A stretch of DNA of 64,000 nucleotides from Sabulicella rubraurantiaca. GTDB lineage: Bacteria; Pseudomonadota; Alphaproteobacteria; Acetobacterales; Acetobacteraceae. The notes beneath the pieces were generated by a model that ran no database searches, had not been told where the DNA came from, and saw nothing but the letters and a program-made list of their open reading frames with translations. Numbering within the stretch: the first letter of the stretch is position 1; every line of letters begins with the position of its first letter. The stretch spans positions 297,883 to 361,882 of the forward strand of contig NZ_JAFEUU010000004.1 of the NCBI RefSeq assembly GCF_017355885.1, in the 5' to 3' direction. A program made the translations under genes and the position numbers. Positions 25,610 to 38,402 of the stretch are shown here, one piece after another.

Positions 25610-27691
25610 TTAGCCAGCCGCCTTCATGATCTCGTCCGCCACGTTGCGCGGCACCGGATCGTAGTGGTGGAACTGCATGGAGAAGGAGGCGCGCCCCTTC
25701 GTCATGCCACGCAGGTTGGAGATGTAGCCGAACATCTCCTTCAGCGGCACGTGCGCCCGGACGATGACCGAGGTCCCGGCCATGTCCTGCGACTGGATCA
25801 CGCCGCGGCGGCGGTTCAGGTCGCCCACCACGTCACCGACATGGTCCTGCGGGGTGGTCACCTCCACGTCCATGATCGGCTCCAGGATCACCGGGCCGGC
25901 CTTCTTCATGCCTTCGCGGAAGCAGGCCTTGCCGGCGATCTCGAACGCCAGTGCGGACGAGTCGACGTCGTGGTACTTGCCGTCCACCAGGGTGAACTTG
26001 AAGTCCACCGTCGGGAAGCCGGCCAGCACGCCCGTGTCGGCCTGGACCTTGATGCCCTTGTCGACCGCCGGGATGTATTCCTTCGGCACGGCGCCACCGA
26101 CGACGGCGTTCACGAACTCGATGCCCTGATTGCGTTCCAGAGGCTCGAAGGTGATCTTCACCTCGGCGTACTGGCCCGAGCCACCCGACTGCTTCTTGTG
26201 AGTGTAGGTCTCGGTGTGCGGCTTGGTGATCGTCTCGCGATAGGCCACCTGCGGGGCGCCGATATTGCAGTCCACGCCATATTCGCGGCGCAGGCGGTCC
26301 ACGATGATCTCGAGGTGCAGCTCGCCCATGCCGGACAGGATGGTCTGGCCGGTCTCCTGGTCGGTCTTCAGCCGCAGGCTCGGATCCTCGCCGGCCAGCT
26401 TCTGCAGGCCGATCGTCATCTTCTCGACGGCTTCCTTGGTCTTCGGCTCGACCGAGATGTCGATGACAGGCACCGGGAAGGCCATGCGCTCCAGCACCAC
26501 CGGATCCGACGAGTCGGCGAGGGTGTCACCCGTGCCGGTGTCCTTGAGCCCCACGAAGGCCGCGATGTCGCCGGCGAAGACCTCCTTGATCTCCTCACGC
26601 TTGTCAGCGTGCATCTGGAACATGCGGCCGATGCGCTCGCGATGGCCCTTGGTGGTGTTCTGCACCATGTCGCCCTGACGCAGCACGCCACGGTAGACGC
26701 GCACGAAGGTCAGATTGCCGTACTTGTCGTTGATGATCTTGAAGGCCAGGCCGGCGAAGGGCGCGTCTTCCCGCGCGGGGATGACGCGGCGCTCAGCCGT
26801 CTCGTCCTCGCCTTCCTCGGGGGCAACCTTGATGCCCTCGATGTCCACCGGGCTCGGCAGGTAGTCGATCACGGCGTCGAGCAGCGGCTGCACGCCCTTG
26901 TTCTTGAAGGAGGAGCCGCAGAGCACCGGGCGGAACTCGCCGGAGATCGTGCCCTTCTTGATGCAGCGCTTCAGCGTCTCGACCGAGACGTCGCCCTTGT
27001 CGAAATACTCCTCCATCGCCGTCTCATCCACGCCCACGGCGGTGTCGAGCAGCTTCTGGCGGTACTCGGCGGCCTTGTCGGCCAGGTCGGCAGGGATCGG
27101 GGCCTCGTGGTACTTGGCGCCCAGCTCGTCGCCTTCCCAGATCAGCGCCTTCATCTCGACGAGGTCAACGATGCCCTTCAGCCCGTCCTCGATGCCGATC
27201 GGCAGCTGCAGCGCGACCCAGTTGATGCCGAGCTTCTCAGTCAGGGTGGCGGCGGCGCGATAGAAATCGGCGCCCGTGCGGTCGAGCTTGTTGACGTAGA
27301 TCAGGCGGGGAACGTTGTAGCGGTCGGCGAGGCGCCAGTTCGTCTCGGACTGCGGCTGCACCCCGGCCACGCCCTCGATGATGAACACCGCGCCGTCGAG
27401 CACGCGCAGCGAACGGTTCACCTCGATGTTGAAGTCGATGTGGCCCGGGGTGTCGATGACGTTGATGCGGTGACCGTTCCACTCGGCCGTCACGGCGGCG
27501 GAGGTGATGGTGATGCCCCGCTCCCGCTCCTGCTCCATGTAGTCGGTCGTGGTGTTGCCGTCATGCACCTCGCCGATCTTGTGGGACTTGCCAGTGTAGT
27601 AGAGGATTCGCTCCGTCGTGGTCGTCTTCCCGGCGTCGATATGCGCCGTGATGCCGATATTGCGGATCTTCTCGAGAGGGATGCGCGCCAC
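25610..27691 (-). CDS. fusA: Elongation factor G
   Basis: A 693-aa translational GTPase driving ribosomal translocation. G1 [11 protein letters not shown]3 DTPGHIDF, G4 NKLD and the complete five-domain length are present; the C-terminus has the domain V block [15 protein letters not shown]. The start is GTG 27691 with GGAGG 7 bases upstream. Context is unusual: it is not beside rpsL/rpsG/tuf but between a hydratase and urtE. Switch-region wording ([24 protein letters not shown] for NKMD) departs from typical alphaproteobacterial EF-G, so it may be a second copy. Confidence 0.93.
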   Translation of the reverse strand: MARIPLEKIRNIGITAHIDAGKTTTTERILYYTGKSHKIGEVHDGNTTTDYMEQERERGITITSAAVTAEWNGHRINVIDTPGHIDFNIEVNRSLRVLDGAVFIIEGVAGVQPQSETNWRLADRYNVPRLIYVNKLDRTGADFYRAAATLTEKLGINWVALQLPIGIEDGLKGIVDLVEMKALIWEGDELGAKYHEAPIPADLADKAAEYRQKLLDTAVGVDETAMEEYFDKGDVSVETLKRCIKKGTISGEFRPVLCGSSFKNKGVQPLLDAVIDYLPSPVDIEGIKVAPEEGEDETAERRVIPAREDAPFAGLAFKIINDKYGNLTFVRVYRGVLRQGDMVQNTTKGHRERIGRMFQMHADKREEIKEVFAGDIAAFVGLKDTGTGDTLADSSDPVVLERMAFPVPVIDISVEPKTKEAVEKMTIGLQKLAGEDPSLRLKTDQETGQTILSGMGELHLEIIVDRLRREYGVDCNIGAPQVAYRETITKPHTETYTHKKQSGGSGQYAEVKITFEPLERNQGIEFVNAVVGGAVPKEYIPAVDKGIKVQADTGVLAGFPTVDFKFTLVDGKYHDVDSSALAFEIAGKACFREGMKKAGPVILEPIMDVEVTTPQDHVGDVVGDLNRRRGVIQSQDMAGTSVIVRAHVPLKEMFGYISNLRGMTKGRASFSMQFHHYDPVPRNVADEIMKAAG

Positions 27692-27876
27692 GGTGGGCCT
27701 CCATGCGGCAAGGCAGGCCGGCCCCCGTTAAGGAACCGCCTGCCCGTCGTGATTCAGGAACAGGTCGTCAACTGTGCGGGGCATGTGCCCCTTCCCACCG
27801 GAATTTGCAAGCGATACCGGCAACCCAAGGCCCGCCTGCTGGGCATGTCCGCCCTGCCTCGTTCGACGGGCGGGCG

Positions 27877-28569
27877 TCAGACGGTCAGCAGGCGCCGCGC
27901 CGCTTTGGGATCCAGCGTTGCCGTCGGACCGGACAGGGCAACCTGCCCTCGCACCATGATTGAAAGCTGGTCCGCAAGGTCCCGCGCCCAGTCGAAATAC
28001 TGCTCCACCAGCACCACGGCGAACCCCCGGTCCCGCGCCAGGTGCCGGATCACCCGCCCGATTTCCTTGATGACGTTGGGCTGGATGCCCTCCGTCGGCT
28101 CGTCCAGAATCAGGAGGCGCGGCCGGGCGGTCAGGGCCCTGGCGATGGCCAGTTGCTGCTGCTGCCCGCCCGAAAGGTCGCCGCCCCGGCGACGCAGGAA
28201 TTGCCGCAGAATGGGGAAGAGGTCGAACACCTCGCCCGGCACGGAGGAGCCGCGCGGAGCGGCGGCCAGCGCCGTTTCCAAATTCTCCTGCACCGACAGG
28301 AAGGGAAAGATCTCGCGCCCCTGCGGCACATAGCCGATCCCCACCCGCGCCCGGTCCGCCGGGCCAAGGCGGGCGATGTCGCGGCCTTCCCACGCGATGG
28401 AACCGCCGCCAATCCGCTCCAGACCCATGATTGCGCGTAGCAGGGAGGACTTGCCCACCCCGTTGCGCCCGAGCACCGCATGGACCTCGCCTGGGCGGAC
28501 TGCGAGCGACACGCCACGCAGGCAGAGCGAGGCGCCATAGGAGAGGGTCAGGTCCTTCACCTCCAGCAT
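27877..28569 (-). CDS. urtE: Urea ABC transporter ATP-binding protein UrtE
   Basis: A 230-aa LivF-type ATPase: Walker A GRNGVGKSSLL, signature LSGGQQQQLAIAR, Walker B LLILDEPTEGIQPNVI (the GIQP loop is typical of UrtE/LivF). ATG 28569 begins MLEVKDLTLSYG, four bases after the urtD stop. Last gene of urtABCDE. The 185 bases between it and fusA contain no recognisable gene. Confidence 0.93.
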   Translation of the reverse strand: MLEVKDLTLSYGASLCLRGVSLAVRPGEVHAVLGRNGVGKSSLLRAIMGLERIGGGSIAWEGRDIARLGPADRARVGIGYVPQGREIFPFLSVQENLETALAAAPRGSSVPGEVFDLFPILRQFLRRRGGDLSGGQQQQLAIARALTARPRLLILDEPTEGIQPNVIKEIGRVIRHLARDRGFAVVLVEQYFDWARDLADQLSIMVRGQVALSGPTATLDPKAARRLLTV

Positions 28570-28573
28570 CGTC

Positions 28574-29311
28574 CTACCGTCCCAGATATACTTCGACCAC
28601 GCGCGGGTCGGCCTGGACATGGTCGATGCTGCCTTCCGAAAGCATGGTTCCCTCATGCAGCACGGTGACGCGACAGCCCAGGGCCCGCACGAAATCCAGG
28701 TCGTGCTCCACCACTACCACGGAGCGGTCCCCCGCGATCCCGGCCAGGAGGCGTGCCGTCTCCGCCGTCTCGTGGTCGGTCATGCCGGCGACCGGCTCGT
28801 CCACCAGCAGCAGCTTCGGGTCCTGCATCAGCAGCATGCCGATCTCCAGCCACTGCCGCTGCCCGTGCGACAGCAACCCGGCCGGGTCATCGGCACGCTC
28901 ACGGAGGCCGACCTGCTCCATCGTTGCCTCGATGGCAGAGCGCGCCGCACCGGACAGCCGCCAGCGCAGGCAGGCGACCGGGCCGCGCGGCGCCTTCAGG
29001 GCGAGTTCCAGGTTCTCGAACACGGTCAGGGCGTCGAACACCGTCGGCTTCTGGAACTTCCGCCCGATGCCGAGATTGGCGATGGCGCTTTCCTCCATCC
29101 GGGTCAGGTCGTGCCCCTCGAAGCGGGCGATGCCGGAAGCCGGCCGGGTCTTGCCGGTGATGACATCCATCATCGTCGTCTTGCCGGCGCCGTTGGGGCC
29201 GATCACCGCCCGCAACTCCCCGGGAGCGACGAGGAGGGAGAGGGTGTTCAGCGCCCGGAACCCGTCGAAGACGACCGTGACGCCGTCGAGATAGAGCCCC
29301 TCCCCGCTCAT
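28574..29311 (-). CDS. urtD: Urea ABC transporter ATP-binding protein UrtD
   Basis: A 245-aa LivG-type ATPase: Walker A GPNGAGKTTMM, signature LSHGQRQWLEIGM (His instead of Gly is usual for UrtD), Walker B LLLVDEPVAGMTDHE. The start overlaps the urtC stop as ATGA. It energises urea import with UrtE. Confidence 0.93.
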   Translation of the reverse strand: MSGEGLYLDGVTVVFDGFRALNTLSLLVAPGELRAVIGPNGAGKTTMMDVITGKTRPASGIARFEGHDLTRMEESAIANLGIGRKFQKPTVFDALTVFENLELALKAPRGPVACLRWRLSGAARSAIEATMEQVGLRERADDPAGLLSHGQRQWLEIGMLLMQDPKLLLVDEPVAGMTDHETAETARLLAGIAGDRSVVVVEHDLDFVRALGCRVTVLHEGTMLSEGSIDHVQADPRVVEVYLGR

Positions 29312-30345
29312 CGCCGCAGCATCCCGATCAGGCCGCGCGGCATCAGCAGCGGCACCGCGATGAACAGGATGCCCAGCACGATCAGCCAGAGGTCAGGCGC
29401 GAAGGAGGTCAGCCAGGTCTTCAGCGCGTTGACCGAGAAGGCGCCCAGCACCGCCCCTACCAGCGTGCCCCGCCCGCCGAAGGCGACCCAGACCACCGCC
29501 TCGATGCTGTTGGCCGGCGAGAACTCGCCCGGGTTGATGATGCCGACGATGGGCACGTAGAGCGCCCCCGCCAGCCCCGCCATCATCGCCGAGAGCACGA
29601 AGATGAAGAGCTTGTGCCGCAGCGTGTCGTAGCCGAGGAAGCGCACCCGGCTCTCCCCATCGCGGATCGCGGCCAGGACGCGGCCGAACTTGGTGCGCGT
29701 CATCGCGGCCGAGACGAGGAAGCAACCCACCAGCGCGACCAGCGCCGCAAAGTAGAGGACGAAGCGCGCGAAGGGGGTGTTGAGCGGCATGCCCAGCAGC
29801 TCCTTGAAGTCGGTGAAGCCGTTATTGCCACCGAACCCCATGTCGTTGCGGAAGAAGGCGAGCATGAGCGCGTAGGTCATCGCCTGGGTGATGATGGAAA
29901 GGTAGACCCCGGTGATGCGCGAGCGGAAGGCGAGGTAGCCGACCACGAAGGCCAGCAGCCCGGGCACCAGCAGCGCCATCAGCAGGGCGAAGGGAAAGTT
30001 TCCGAACCCCCACCAGAACCACGGCAGCTCCTGATAACCCAGGAACACCATGAAATCCGGCAGGACTGGGTGACCATACACGCCGCGGGGTCCGATCAGC
30101 CGCATCAGGTGCATGCCGATCGCATAGCCGCCCAGGGCGAAGAACGCGCCGTGCCCCAGCGACAGGATGCCCGCATAGCCCCAGGCGAGGTCCAGCGCGA
30201 GGGCGAGGATGGCGTAGCACAGCCACTTCCCCGCCACGCTCACCACGAAGTCGGAGACGCGGAACGGGCTGCCCTCGGGAAGGAGATTTAGCAGGGGAAG
30301 CAGCGCCAGCAGCGCCACGATTCCCGGCAGGACAAGGCGCCTCAC
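29308..30345 (-). CDS. urtC: Urea ABC transporter permease UrtC
   Basis: A 345-aa LivM-type permease with about nine hydrophobic spans. The block ALALDLAWGYAGILSLGHGA and the late AFGGRGTLVGAVLGA are family signatures. Overlaps of four bases on both sides link it to urtB and urtD. Confidence 0.92.
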   Translation of the reverse strand: MRRLVLPGIVALLALLPLLNLLPEGSPFRVSDFVVSVAGKWLCYAILALALDLAWGYAGILSLGHGAFFALGGYAIGMHLMRLIGPRGVYGHPVLPDFMVFLGYQELPWFWWGFGNFPFALLMALLVPGLLAFVVGYLAFRSRITGVYLSIITQAMTYALMLAFFRNDMGFGGNNGFTDFKELLGMPLNTPFARFVLYFAALVALVGCFLVSAAMTRTKFGRVLAAIRDGESRVRFLGYDTLRHKLFIFVLSAMMAGLAGALYVPIVGIINPGEFSPANSIEAVVWVAFGGRGTLVGAVLGAFSVNALKTWLTSFAPDLWLIVLGILFIAVPLLMPRGLIGMLRR

Positions 30346-31913
30346 GACTCAGCCGCCCTCCCCTTGAGGGCGAAGAGGCCCTTGGGGCGGCGCTGGATGA
30401 ACAGCATGATGCCCACCAGCACCGCGACCTTGGCGAGCACCGCCCCGGCCCAGGGTTCCAGCAGCTTGTTCACGACGCCGAGCGTGAAGGCGCCGATCAG
30501 CGTGCCGAGCAGCGAGCCGACGCCGCCGAACACCACCACCATGAAGCTATCGATGATGTAGCTCGTGCCCAGATTGGGCGAGACATTGTCGATCTGCGAC
30601 AGCGCCACCCCCGCCAACCCCGCGATGCCGGAGCCGAAGGCAAAGGTCAGCGCGTCCACGCGGCCCGTGCGGATACCCATCGTCGCAGCGATGCGGCGGT
30701 TCTGCACCACGGCGCGCATCTCCAGCCCGAAGCGGGTCAGGCGGATCGCGGCGAAGGTGGCGGCCAGCACCGCAAGCGCGAAGAGGATGATCCAGGCGCG
30801 GTTCTGCGTCACCGTGATGTCAAAGGGCAGGGTCAACGTGCCCTGCATCCAGGGCGGCGAGATCACCTCGCGGTTCTGCGCGCCAAAGACCAGGCGCACC
30901 ACCTGCTGCAGCACCATGCCGACGCCGAAGGTCAGCAGCAGCGTTTCGAGCGGGCGGCCATAGAGGTGGCGGATCAGACCCCGCTCCATCGCGGCGCCGA
31001 TCGCGGCCGTCACCAGGAAGGCGGCGGGGATGGCAAGCGGCAGGGACCACGGGGCGAGGGTGGGGCTCGCCCGCAGCGCCTCCTGAACCACCACGGTGGT
31101 GTAGGCGCCGATCATCACGAATTCGCCATGCGCCATGTTGATGACGCCCATCACCCCGAAGGTGACGGCCAGCCCCAGCGCGGCGAGCAGCAGGACGGAG
31201 CCGAGCGACAGGCCCTGGAACGCGGTCTCGGCCGCGCGACGCAGGGAGAGGCGCCGGTCGATCGCCGCCACGGCCGCATTCACATCGGCGGAAAGCGCCT
31301 CGTCGGTGCCGCGCGCCGCCAGCAGCACGGCCCGCGCTTCCGGAGAGGCGGTGCCGCCCAGCGCGGCGATGCCCGCACGCCGCACCGCCGGGTCAGGCGA
31401 GCCGAGCCGCGCGGCGCCCAGCGCCAGTTCCATGTGGGCGCGAATGCGCGGAACGGCTTCCCGCGCCAGCGCCGCCTCCAGCAGCGGAATGTCCTCGGCC
31501 GAACGGGCACGCAGCAGCCCGTCTGCCGCCGCGAGCCGCTCCGCCGGGTCGGGCGAGACAAGCTGCAACCGCCCCAGCGCGCCGCGCAAAGCGACGCGCA
31601 CGCGGTTGTTGATGCGGATCACCTCCGGCCCCGAAGGCGCCGGACCATCGGGCGCGACGCGCACGCCGCCCTCGGCGCGCAGGAGGCGGGATTCGGACAG
31701 GGCACGCAGCAGCGGCAGGGCGCGCGGGTCGCCCAGCGCACCCAGGCGCTCCACCGCCTCGGCCTGCTGCGTGAAGCCCCCGGCCAAGCCAGGCACGAGC
31801 GAGTCGAAATCCTGCCCCCGCGCCGGCAAGGCCGCGAGCAGCAGAAGGAGAAGGAACCAGCGAATCAAAGAGGATGTCCCATGCGGGTCTCCGGACGCCA
31901 GGGATGCCGGCAT
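30342..31913 (-). CDS. urtB: Urea ABC transporter permease UrtB
   Basis: A 523-aa LivH-type permease with the UrtB-specific N-terminal extension: a signal-like helix (RWFLLLLLLAALPARG), then about 200 residues of helical HEAT-like repeats facing the periplasm, then the membrane domain (from SLGSVLLLAALGLAVTFGVM). The start is uncertain: ATG 31913 (14 bases after the urtA stop) is given, while TTG 31868, just before the signal helix, is an alternative. Downstream it overlaps urtC (ATGA). Confidence 0.9.
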   Translation of the reverse strand: MPASLASGDPHGTSSLIRWFLLLLLLAALPARGQDFDSLVPGLAGGFTQQAEAVERLGALGDPRALPLLRALSESRLLRAEGGVRVAPDGPAPSGPEVIRINNRVRVALRGALGRLQLVSPDPAERLAAADGLLRARSAEDIPLLEAALAREAVPRIRAHMELALGAARLGSPDPAVRRAGIAALGGTASPEARAVLLAARGTDEALSADVNAAVAAIDRRLSLRRAAETAFQGLSLGSVLLLAALGLAVTFGVMGVINMAHGEFVMIGAYTTVVVQEALRASPTLAPWSLPLAIPAAFLVTAAIGAAMERGLIRHLYGRPLETLLLTFGVGMVLQQVVRLVFGAQNREVISPPWMQGTLTLPFDITVTQNRAWIILFALAVLAATFAAIRLTRFGLEMRAVVQNRRIAATMGIRTGRVDALTFAFGSGIAGLAGVALSQIDNVSPNLGTSYIIDSFMVVVFGGVGSLLGTLIGAFTLGVVNKLLEPWAGAVLAKVAVLVGIMLFIQRRPKGLFALKGRAAES

Positions 31914-31926
31914 CCGGAAGGCTTGC

Positions 31927-33156
31927 TCAGCCGCGGCGGCGGTTGGCGTTCTCGGGGATGAAGGGCGACCAGTTCTCCGCGGCGATGGCGGTGGGCGTCT
32001 TGGAGACGATGCTGAACTGCCCATCCGCCTGGATCTCGCCGATCATCACCGGCTTGGTCAGGTGATGGTTCGCCTTCATCTCGCTCTCATAGCCCGAGGG
32101 CGCGGCGACCTTCTGGCCGATCATCGCGGTGCGGACGGCATCCACGGAGGTGGTGCCGGCCGTCGCCACGGCCTGGGCCCACATCTTGAAGCCGATCAGC
32201 GTGGCTTCCATCGGGTCGTTGGTCACGCGGCGCGGGTTCTTGATGTAGTTGCGCCAGAGCTGGACGAAGTCGCGATTGGCCGGCGAATCCACGGACATGA
32301 AGTAGTTCCAGGCCGCGAGGTGTCCGACCAGCGGCCGCGTGTCGATCCCCGCCAGCTCCTCCTCGCCGACCGAAAAGGCCACGCAGGGAATGTCCTCGGC
32401 CTTGATGCCCTGGTTGCCCAGCTCCCGGTAGAAGGGAACGTTGGCGTCGCCGTTGATCGTGCTGACGATGGCGGTCTTCTTGCCCTCGCCGGCGAAGCGC
32501 TTCACCCGCGCGACGATGCCCTGCCAGTCGCTGTGGCCGAAGGGGGTGTACTCCTCCATGATGTCGGCATTGGTGATGCCCTTGCTGTTCAGGAAGCCGC
32601 GCAGGATGCGGTTCGTGGTGCGCGGATAGACGTAGTCCGTGCCGAGCAGCACGATGCGCTTCGCCTCGCCACCATCCGGCCCCATCAGGTACTCGACGGC
32701 GGGGATGGCCTGCTGGTTCGGTGCGGCGCCGGTGTAGAAGATGTTGCGGCTCTCCTCCTCGCCCTCATACTGGACGGGGTAGAAGAGCAGGCCGTTCAGC
32801 TCCTCATAGACCGGCAGCACCGACTTGCGGGACACGCTGGTCCAGCAGCCGAAGCTGACATCCACGCGATGCACCTGCAGCAGCTCGCGCGCCTTCTCGG
32901 CGAAGAGCGGCCAGTTCGAGGCGGGGTCCACCACCACCGCCTCCAGCCGGCGGCCGCCGATGCCGCCCTGGCTGTTCTGCGATTCCACCATCATCAGCAC
33001 CGTGTCGCGCAGCGCCGTCTCGCTGATCGCCATGGTGCCCGACAGGGAATGCAGCACGCCGACCTTGATGGGCGCGCCCTGGGCGTAGGCGGGGGCGGAC
33101 AGGGGAAGGGCGCCAAGGCCCAGCAGCGCCGCGCGACGTGAGATCCTGAGGTTCAT
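31927..33156 (-). CDS. urtA: Urea ABC transporter substrate-binding protein UrtA
   Basis: A 409-aa periplasmic receptor. The signal peptide carries a twin-arginine motif (ISRRAALLGLGALPLSAPAYA), suggesting Tat export. UrtA features include KVGVLHSLSGTMAISE, the FGCWTSVSRKSVLPV loop and GLLFYPVQYEGEE. A strong GGAGGA site precedes ATG 33156. It is the first gene of urtABCDE and is transcribed away from the urease operon. Confidence 0.95.
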   Translation of the reverse strand: MNLRISRRAALLGLGALPLSAPAYAQGAPIKVGVLHSLSGTMAISETALRDTVLMMVESQNSQGGIGGRRLEAVVVDPASNWPLFAEKARELLQVHRVDVSFGCWTSVSRKSVLPVYEELNGLLFYPVQYEGEEESRNIFYTGAAPNQQAIPAVEYLMGPDGGEAKRIVLLGTDYVYPRTTNRILRGFLNSKGITNADIMEEYTPFGHSDWQGIVARVKRFAGEGKKTAIVSTINGDANVPFYRELGNQGIKAEDIPCVAFSVGEEELAGIDTRPLVGHLAAWNYFMSVDSPANRDFVQLWRNYIKNPRRVTNDPMEATLIGFKMWAQAVATAGTTSVDAVRTAMIGQKVAAPSGYESEMKANHHLTKPVMIGEIQADGQFSIVSKTPTAIAAENWSPFIPENANRRRG

Positions 33157-33350
33157 GCTTGCTCTCCTCCGGCGCTCACTCCAGGCGCCTCGCCATATCT
33201 TGCGGGGGCTGGGCCCGGGCTCGGAGGCAGGAATCGGGACCAGATTTGCCCACCCGCGCCCGCTTTGCCCAGATTCGTAGCGACATGTCAGAGAGAAGCC
33301 CGTGAAACGGGCGCGTTGCGCTGCGGCGCCGTTCTGCGAAGCTACCCAGC
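33157..33350. promoter_or_regulatory. Divergent intergenic region between urtA and ureD
   Basis: 194 bases without a gene between the urea importer (minus) and urease (plus) operons; both promoters must lie here. I looked for sigma54 -24/-12 elements (GG-N10-GC) and found none convincing on either strand, and no obvious palindromic operator. Confidence 0.5.
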
Positions 33351-34181
33351 GTGACCACCCTGCCCTTCCGCCACCAGCGCGCCGATGGCGGCATCACGGC
33401 GCGCTTCACCGCGGGGCCGGGGGGCGCTCGCCCGGTGGTGCTGGCGCAATCCGCGCCCTTGCGCCTTCTTCTTCCCGACCCCGAACCGGATGAGTGCAGC
33501 ATCGCCGCACTGCTCAACACCGGGGGTGGCCTGGCGGGGGGCGATGCGGTCCACGTCGCCCTCGCCCTCGGACCCGGTGGGCGCCTGACCCTGGCCACGG
33601 CTGCGGCGGAGAAGGTCTACCGCTCCCTCGGCCCGGCGACGCGGATCGAGAACCGACTGGAGGTGGAAGACGGCGCTGCACTGGAGTGGATCCCGCAGGA
33701 AACCATCCTGTTCGATGGCGCCTCGCTGGAGCGGCGCACGGAGATCGTGCTCTCCTCCACCTCGCGCCTCCTGGCGCTGGAGATGCTGGTCTTCGGCCGC
33801 GCCGCCGGCGGCGAGGTGATCCGCCGCCTGCATTTGCGCGACACCTGGCGCCTGCGGCGCGACGGCCGCCTGCTCTGGGCGGAGGCGCTGCGCCTCGATG
33901 GACCCGAGCGCCTCGCCGACCCGCTCGGCTTCGGCGGCGCGGGCGCGATGGCGACGCTGCTCCTCGCCGGACCCGAGGCCGAATCCCTGCTGCCAGCGCT
34001 CCGCGATGCGTTGCCGGAGAGGGGTCACGCCGGTGCGACGAGGCCGGCTCCGGGCTTTGTGCTGGCGCGCATCCTTGGCGAGGCGGGCGCGGTGCGTGCT
34101 GTCATCGCGGGCATCCTGCCGATGATCCGGGCAGGAATGCTCGGCCAGCCGCGCGCCCTGCCGCGCCTGTGGACGAACTGA
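33351..34181 (+). CDS. ureD: Urease accessory protein UreD
   Basis: A 276-aa urease maturation scaffold. UreD family motifs are [42 protein letters not shown] and [14 protein letters not shown]. UreD with UreF and UreG forms the complex that delivers nickel to apo-urease. The start is GTG 33351. First gene of ureDABCEFG. Confidence 0.94.
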   Translation: MTTLPFRHQRADGGITARFTAGPGGARPVVLAQSAPLRLLLPDPEPDECSIAALLNTGGGLAGGDAVHVALALGPGGRLTLATAAAEKVYRSLGPATRIENRLEVEDGAALEWIPQETILFDGASLERRTEIVLSSTSRLLALEMLVFGRAAGGEVIRRLHLRDTWRLRRDGRLLWAEALRLDGPERLADPLGFGGAGAMATLLLAGPEAESLLPALRDALPERGHAGATRPAPGFVLARILGEAGAVRAVIAGILPMIRAGMLGQPRALPRLWTN

Positions 34182-34204
34182 CCGCTCCCGGTCAGGATGC
34201 GCCC

Positions 34205-34507
34205 ATGTATTTGACCCCTCGCGAGAAGGACAAGCTGCTGGTCGCCATGGCAGCGCAGGTGGCGCGCCGGCGGCTGGAACGCGGCGTGAAGCTGAACCAT
34301 CCCGAGGCCATCGCCCTCATTACCGACTTCGTCGTGGAGGGGGCGCGCGACGGGCGCAGCGTCGCCGACCTCATGCGCGCGGGCGGTGAGGTGCTGCGGC
34401 GGGAGCAGGTGATGGAGGGCGTGGCGGAGATGATCCACGAGATCCAGGTCGAGGCGACCTTTCCCGACGGCACCAAGCTCGTCACCGTGCACCAGCCCAT
34501 CCGATGA
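34205..34507 (+). CDS. ureA: Urease gamma subunit
   Basis: A 100-aa gamma subunit with the near-invariant N-terminus [20 protein letters not shown] and C-terminal [19 protein letters not shown] structural subunit of the (alpha-beta-gamma)3 enzyme. Overlaps ureB (ATGA). Confidence 0.97.
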   Translation: MYLTPREKDKLLVAMAAQVARRRLERGVKLNHPEAIALITDFVVEGARDGRSVADLMRAGGEVLRREQVMEGVAEMIHEIQVEATFPDGTKLVTVHQPIR

Positions 34508-34809
34508 TCCCCGGCGAGATCATCCCTGCCCCTGGCGAGATCGAGCTGAATGCCGGGCGCGACGCGGTGGAGCTGGAGGTCGCCAATACCGGCGACCGCC
34601 CCATCCAGGTCGGCAGCCACTACCATTTCGCGGAAACCAATCCCGCGCTGCGCTTCGACCGCGAAGCGGCGCGCGGACGGCGCCTCGACATTCCCGCCGG
34701 GACAGCCACGCGCTTCGAGCCGGGGCAGACGCGCCGCGTGCGCCTGATTCCCTATGGCGGCGCCGGCATCGTCCACGGCTTCCGCGGCGAGACGGAAGGG
34801 AAGATCTGA
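34504..34809 (+). CDS. ureB: Urease beta subunit
   Basis: A 101-aa beta subunit with the signatures [32 protein letters not shown] and [17 protein letters not shown]. Starts at ATG 34504 overlapping ureA; two bases separate its stop from ureC. Confidence 0.97.
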   Translation: MIPGEIIPAPGEIELNAGRDAVELEVANTGDRPIQVGSHYHFAETNPALRFDREAARGRRLDIPAGTATRFEPGQTRRVRLIPYGGAGIVHGFRGETEGKI

Positions 34810-34811
34810 CC

Positions 34812-36523
<1,712 letters not shown>

Positions 36524-36524
<1 letters not shown>

Positions 36525-37060
36525 TGACCGACACGCTTCCCCGCGCCACGCGCATCATTTTCGGCGGCGCCGGCACCCCCGCCGATACGGTGACGCTCGA
36601 CTTCGACGACCGCTTCCGCCGCCGGAAGCGCTACGTCGCCGATGGCGGCCTCGCCTTCCTGCTGGACCTGCCGGAAGCGACCGTGCTGCGCCAGGGCGAT
36701 GGGCTGCTGCTGGATGATGGGCGCGTGGTCGCCGTCCAGGCCGCGCCGGAGACCCTGCTGGAGGTGACGGCCGGAGAGGCGATCGGCCTCGCCCGCTTGG
36801 CCTGGCATTTGGGGAACCGTCACCTGCCCGCCGAGATCGACGGCTCCCGCATCCTGATCCGTCGCGACCACGTGATCGAGGAGATGCTGCGCGGCCTGGG
36901 CGCCGGGCTGCGCGAGGTGACGGCGCCGTTCAACCCCGAAGGCGGCGCCTATGGCGAGCATAACCGCCAACCCAGCCACCCGCATGGCCACCACGCGCAC
37001 GACCATGATCACGCGCATGACCACGACCATGGGCACGGCCATCACCACCACCATCACTGA
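36524..37060 (+). CDS. ureE: Urease accessory nickel chaperone UreE
   Basis: A 178-aa UreE: N-terminal beta domain (to about 75), then the metal-binding fold with [14 protein letters not shown], and a His-rich tail in which 17 of the last 28 residues are His, ending in HHHHHH, for nickel storage. ATG 36524 shares a base with the ureC stop (TGATG). The DNA of the His tail also encodes the start of ureF in another frame. Confidence 0.95.
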
Positions 37061-37729
37061 CGCCGCACTGTCGCGTCTCCTCGCCTGGTGTTCCCCCGCC
37101 TATCCGGTGGGCGGCTTCTCCTACAGCCACGGCATCGAGGCGGCGGTGGAGCATGGGCTGTGCGAGAAGCGCGAAGGGCTGGTACGCTACATCGAGACCG
37201 CCTTGCATGACGGCGCGGGGGCGGTGGATGGGCCGATCCTCGCCGCCTGCCATCGCGGGGCCGAAGCAGGCGACGACGCGGCCCTGGACGAAGCAGCGGA
37301 ACTGGCCGCCGCCTTTCGCGGCACGGCGGAGCTGGCGCTGGAATCGCTGCAACAGGGCGGCTCCTTCGCATCGGTGACGGAAGCCGCTTGGCCCGACCCG
37401 CGCTTCGTCGCCTTCGCGGCACGGCATAAGGGACGCCTCGCCCATGCGGCGGCCTTCGGCGCGGCCGCGGGCTTCCACGGAATCCCGCTGCATGCCGCTC
37501 TCTTCGCCTTCCTGTCGGGCTTTGCCGCCAATCTGGTTTCCGCGGGGGTCCGCCTCGTGCCGCTGGGGCAGACGGATGGGCAACTGGCCACCGCCGCGCT
37601 TCTTCCCGCCATCCAGTCGGCGGTGGCGCATGCGCTCGAAACCCCGGCCGAGGAAGCCGCCACCGCTTCCCCCATGCTCGACTGGCTCAGCATGGCCCAC
37701 GAAACCCAGTACACGAGGCTCTTCCGCTC

Positions 37730-37733
<4 letters not shown>
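37029..37733 (+). CDS. ureF: Urease accessory protein UreF
   Basis: A 234-aa UreF, which acts with UreD/UreG. Family motifs are [32 protein letters not shown] and [21 protein letters not shown], ending [17 protein letters not shown] 37029 is chosen as the last ATG before the conserved core, although several upstream in-frame ATGs exist inside the ureE His tail; overlap with ureE is 32 bases. ATGA overlap with ureG. Confidence 0.92.
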
Positions 37734-38398
<665 letters not shown>

Positions 38399-38402
38399 CG
38401 GG

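Noticed and set aside
25562..28333. A 2.7-kb open plus-strand frame opposite fusA and urtE
   Set aside because: Composition is the Arg/His/Asp/Val-rich pattern produced by antisense reading of high-GC codons; the minus-strand genes are unmistakable.
33157..33350. Sigma54/NtrC promoter between the urea importer and urease operons
   Set aside because: Expected for nitrogen genes, but no GG-N10-GC element with acceptable flanks was found on either strand.
36950..37060. CRISPR-like or repeat array in the CAC/CAT-rich stretch
   Set aside because: The periodicity is explained by the His-rich tail of UreE; there are no spacers.
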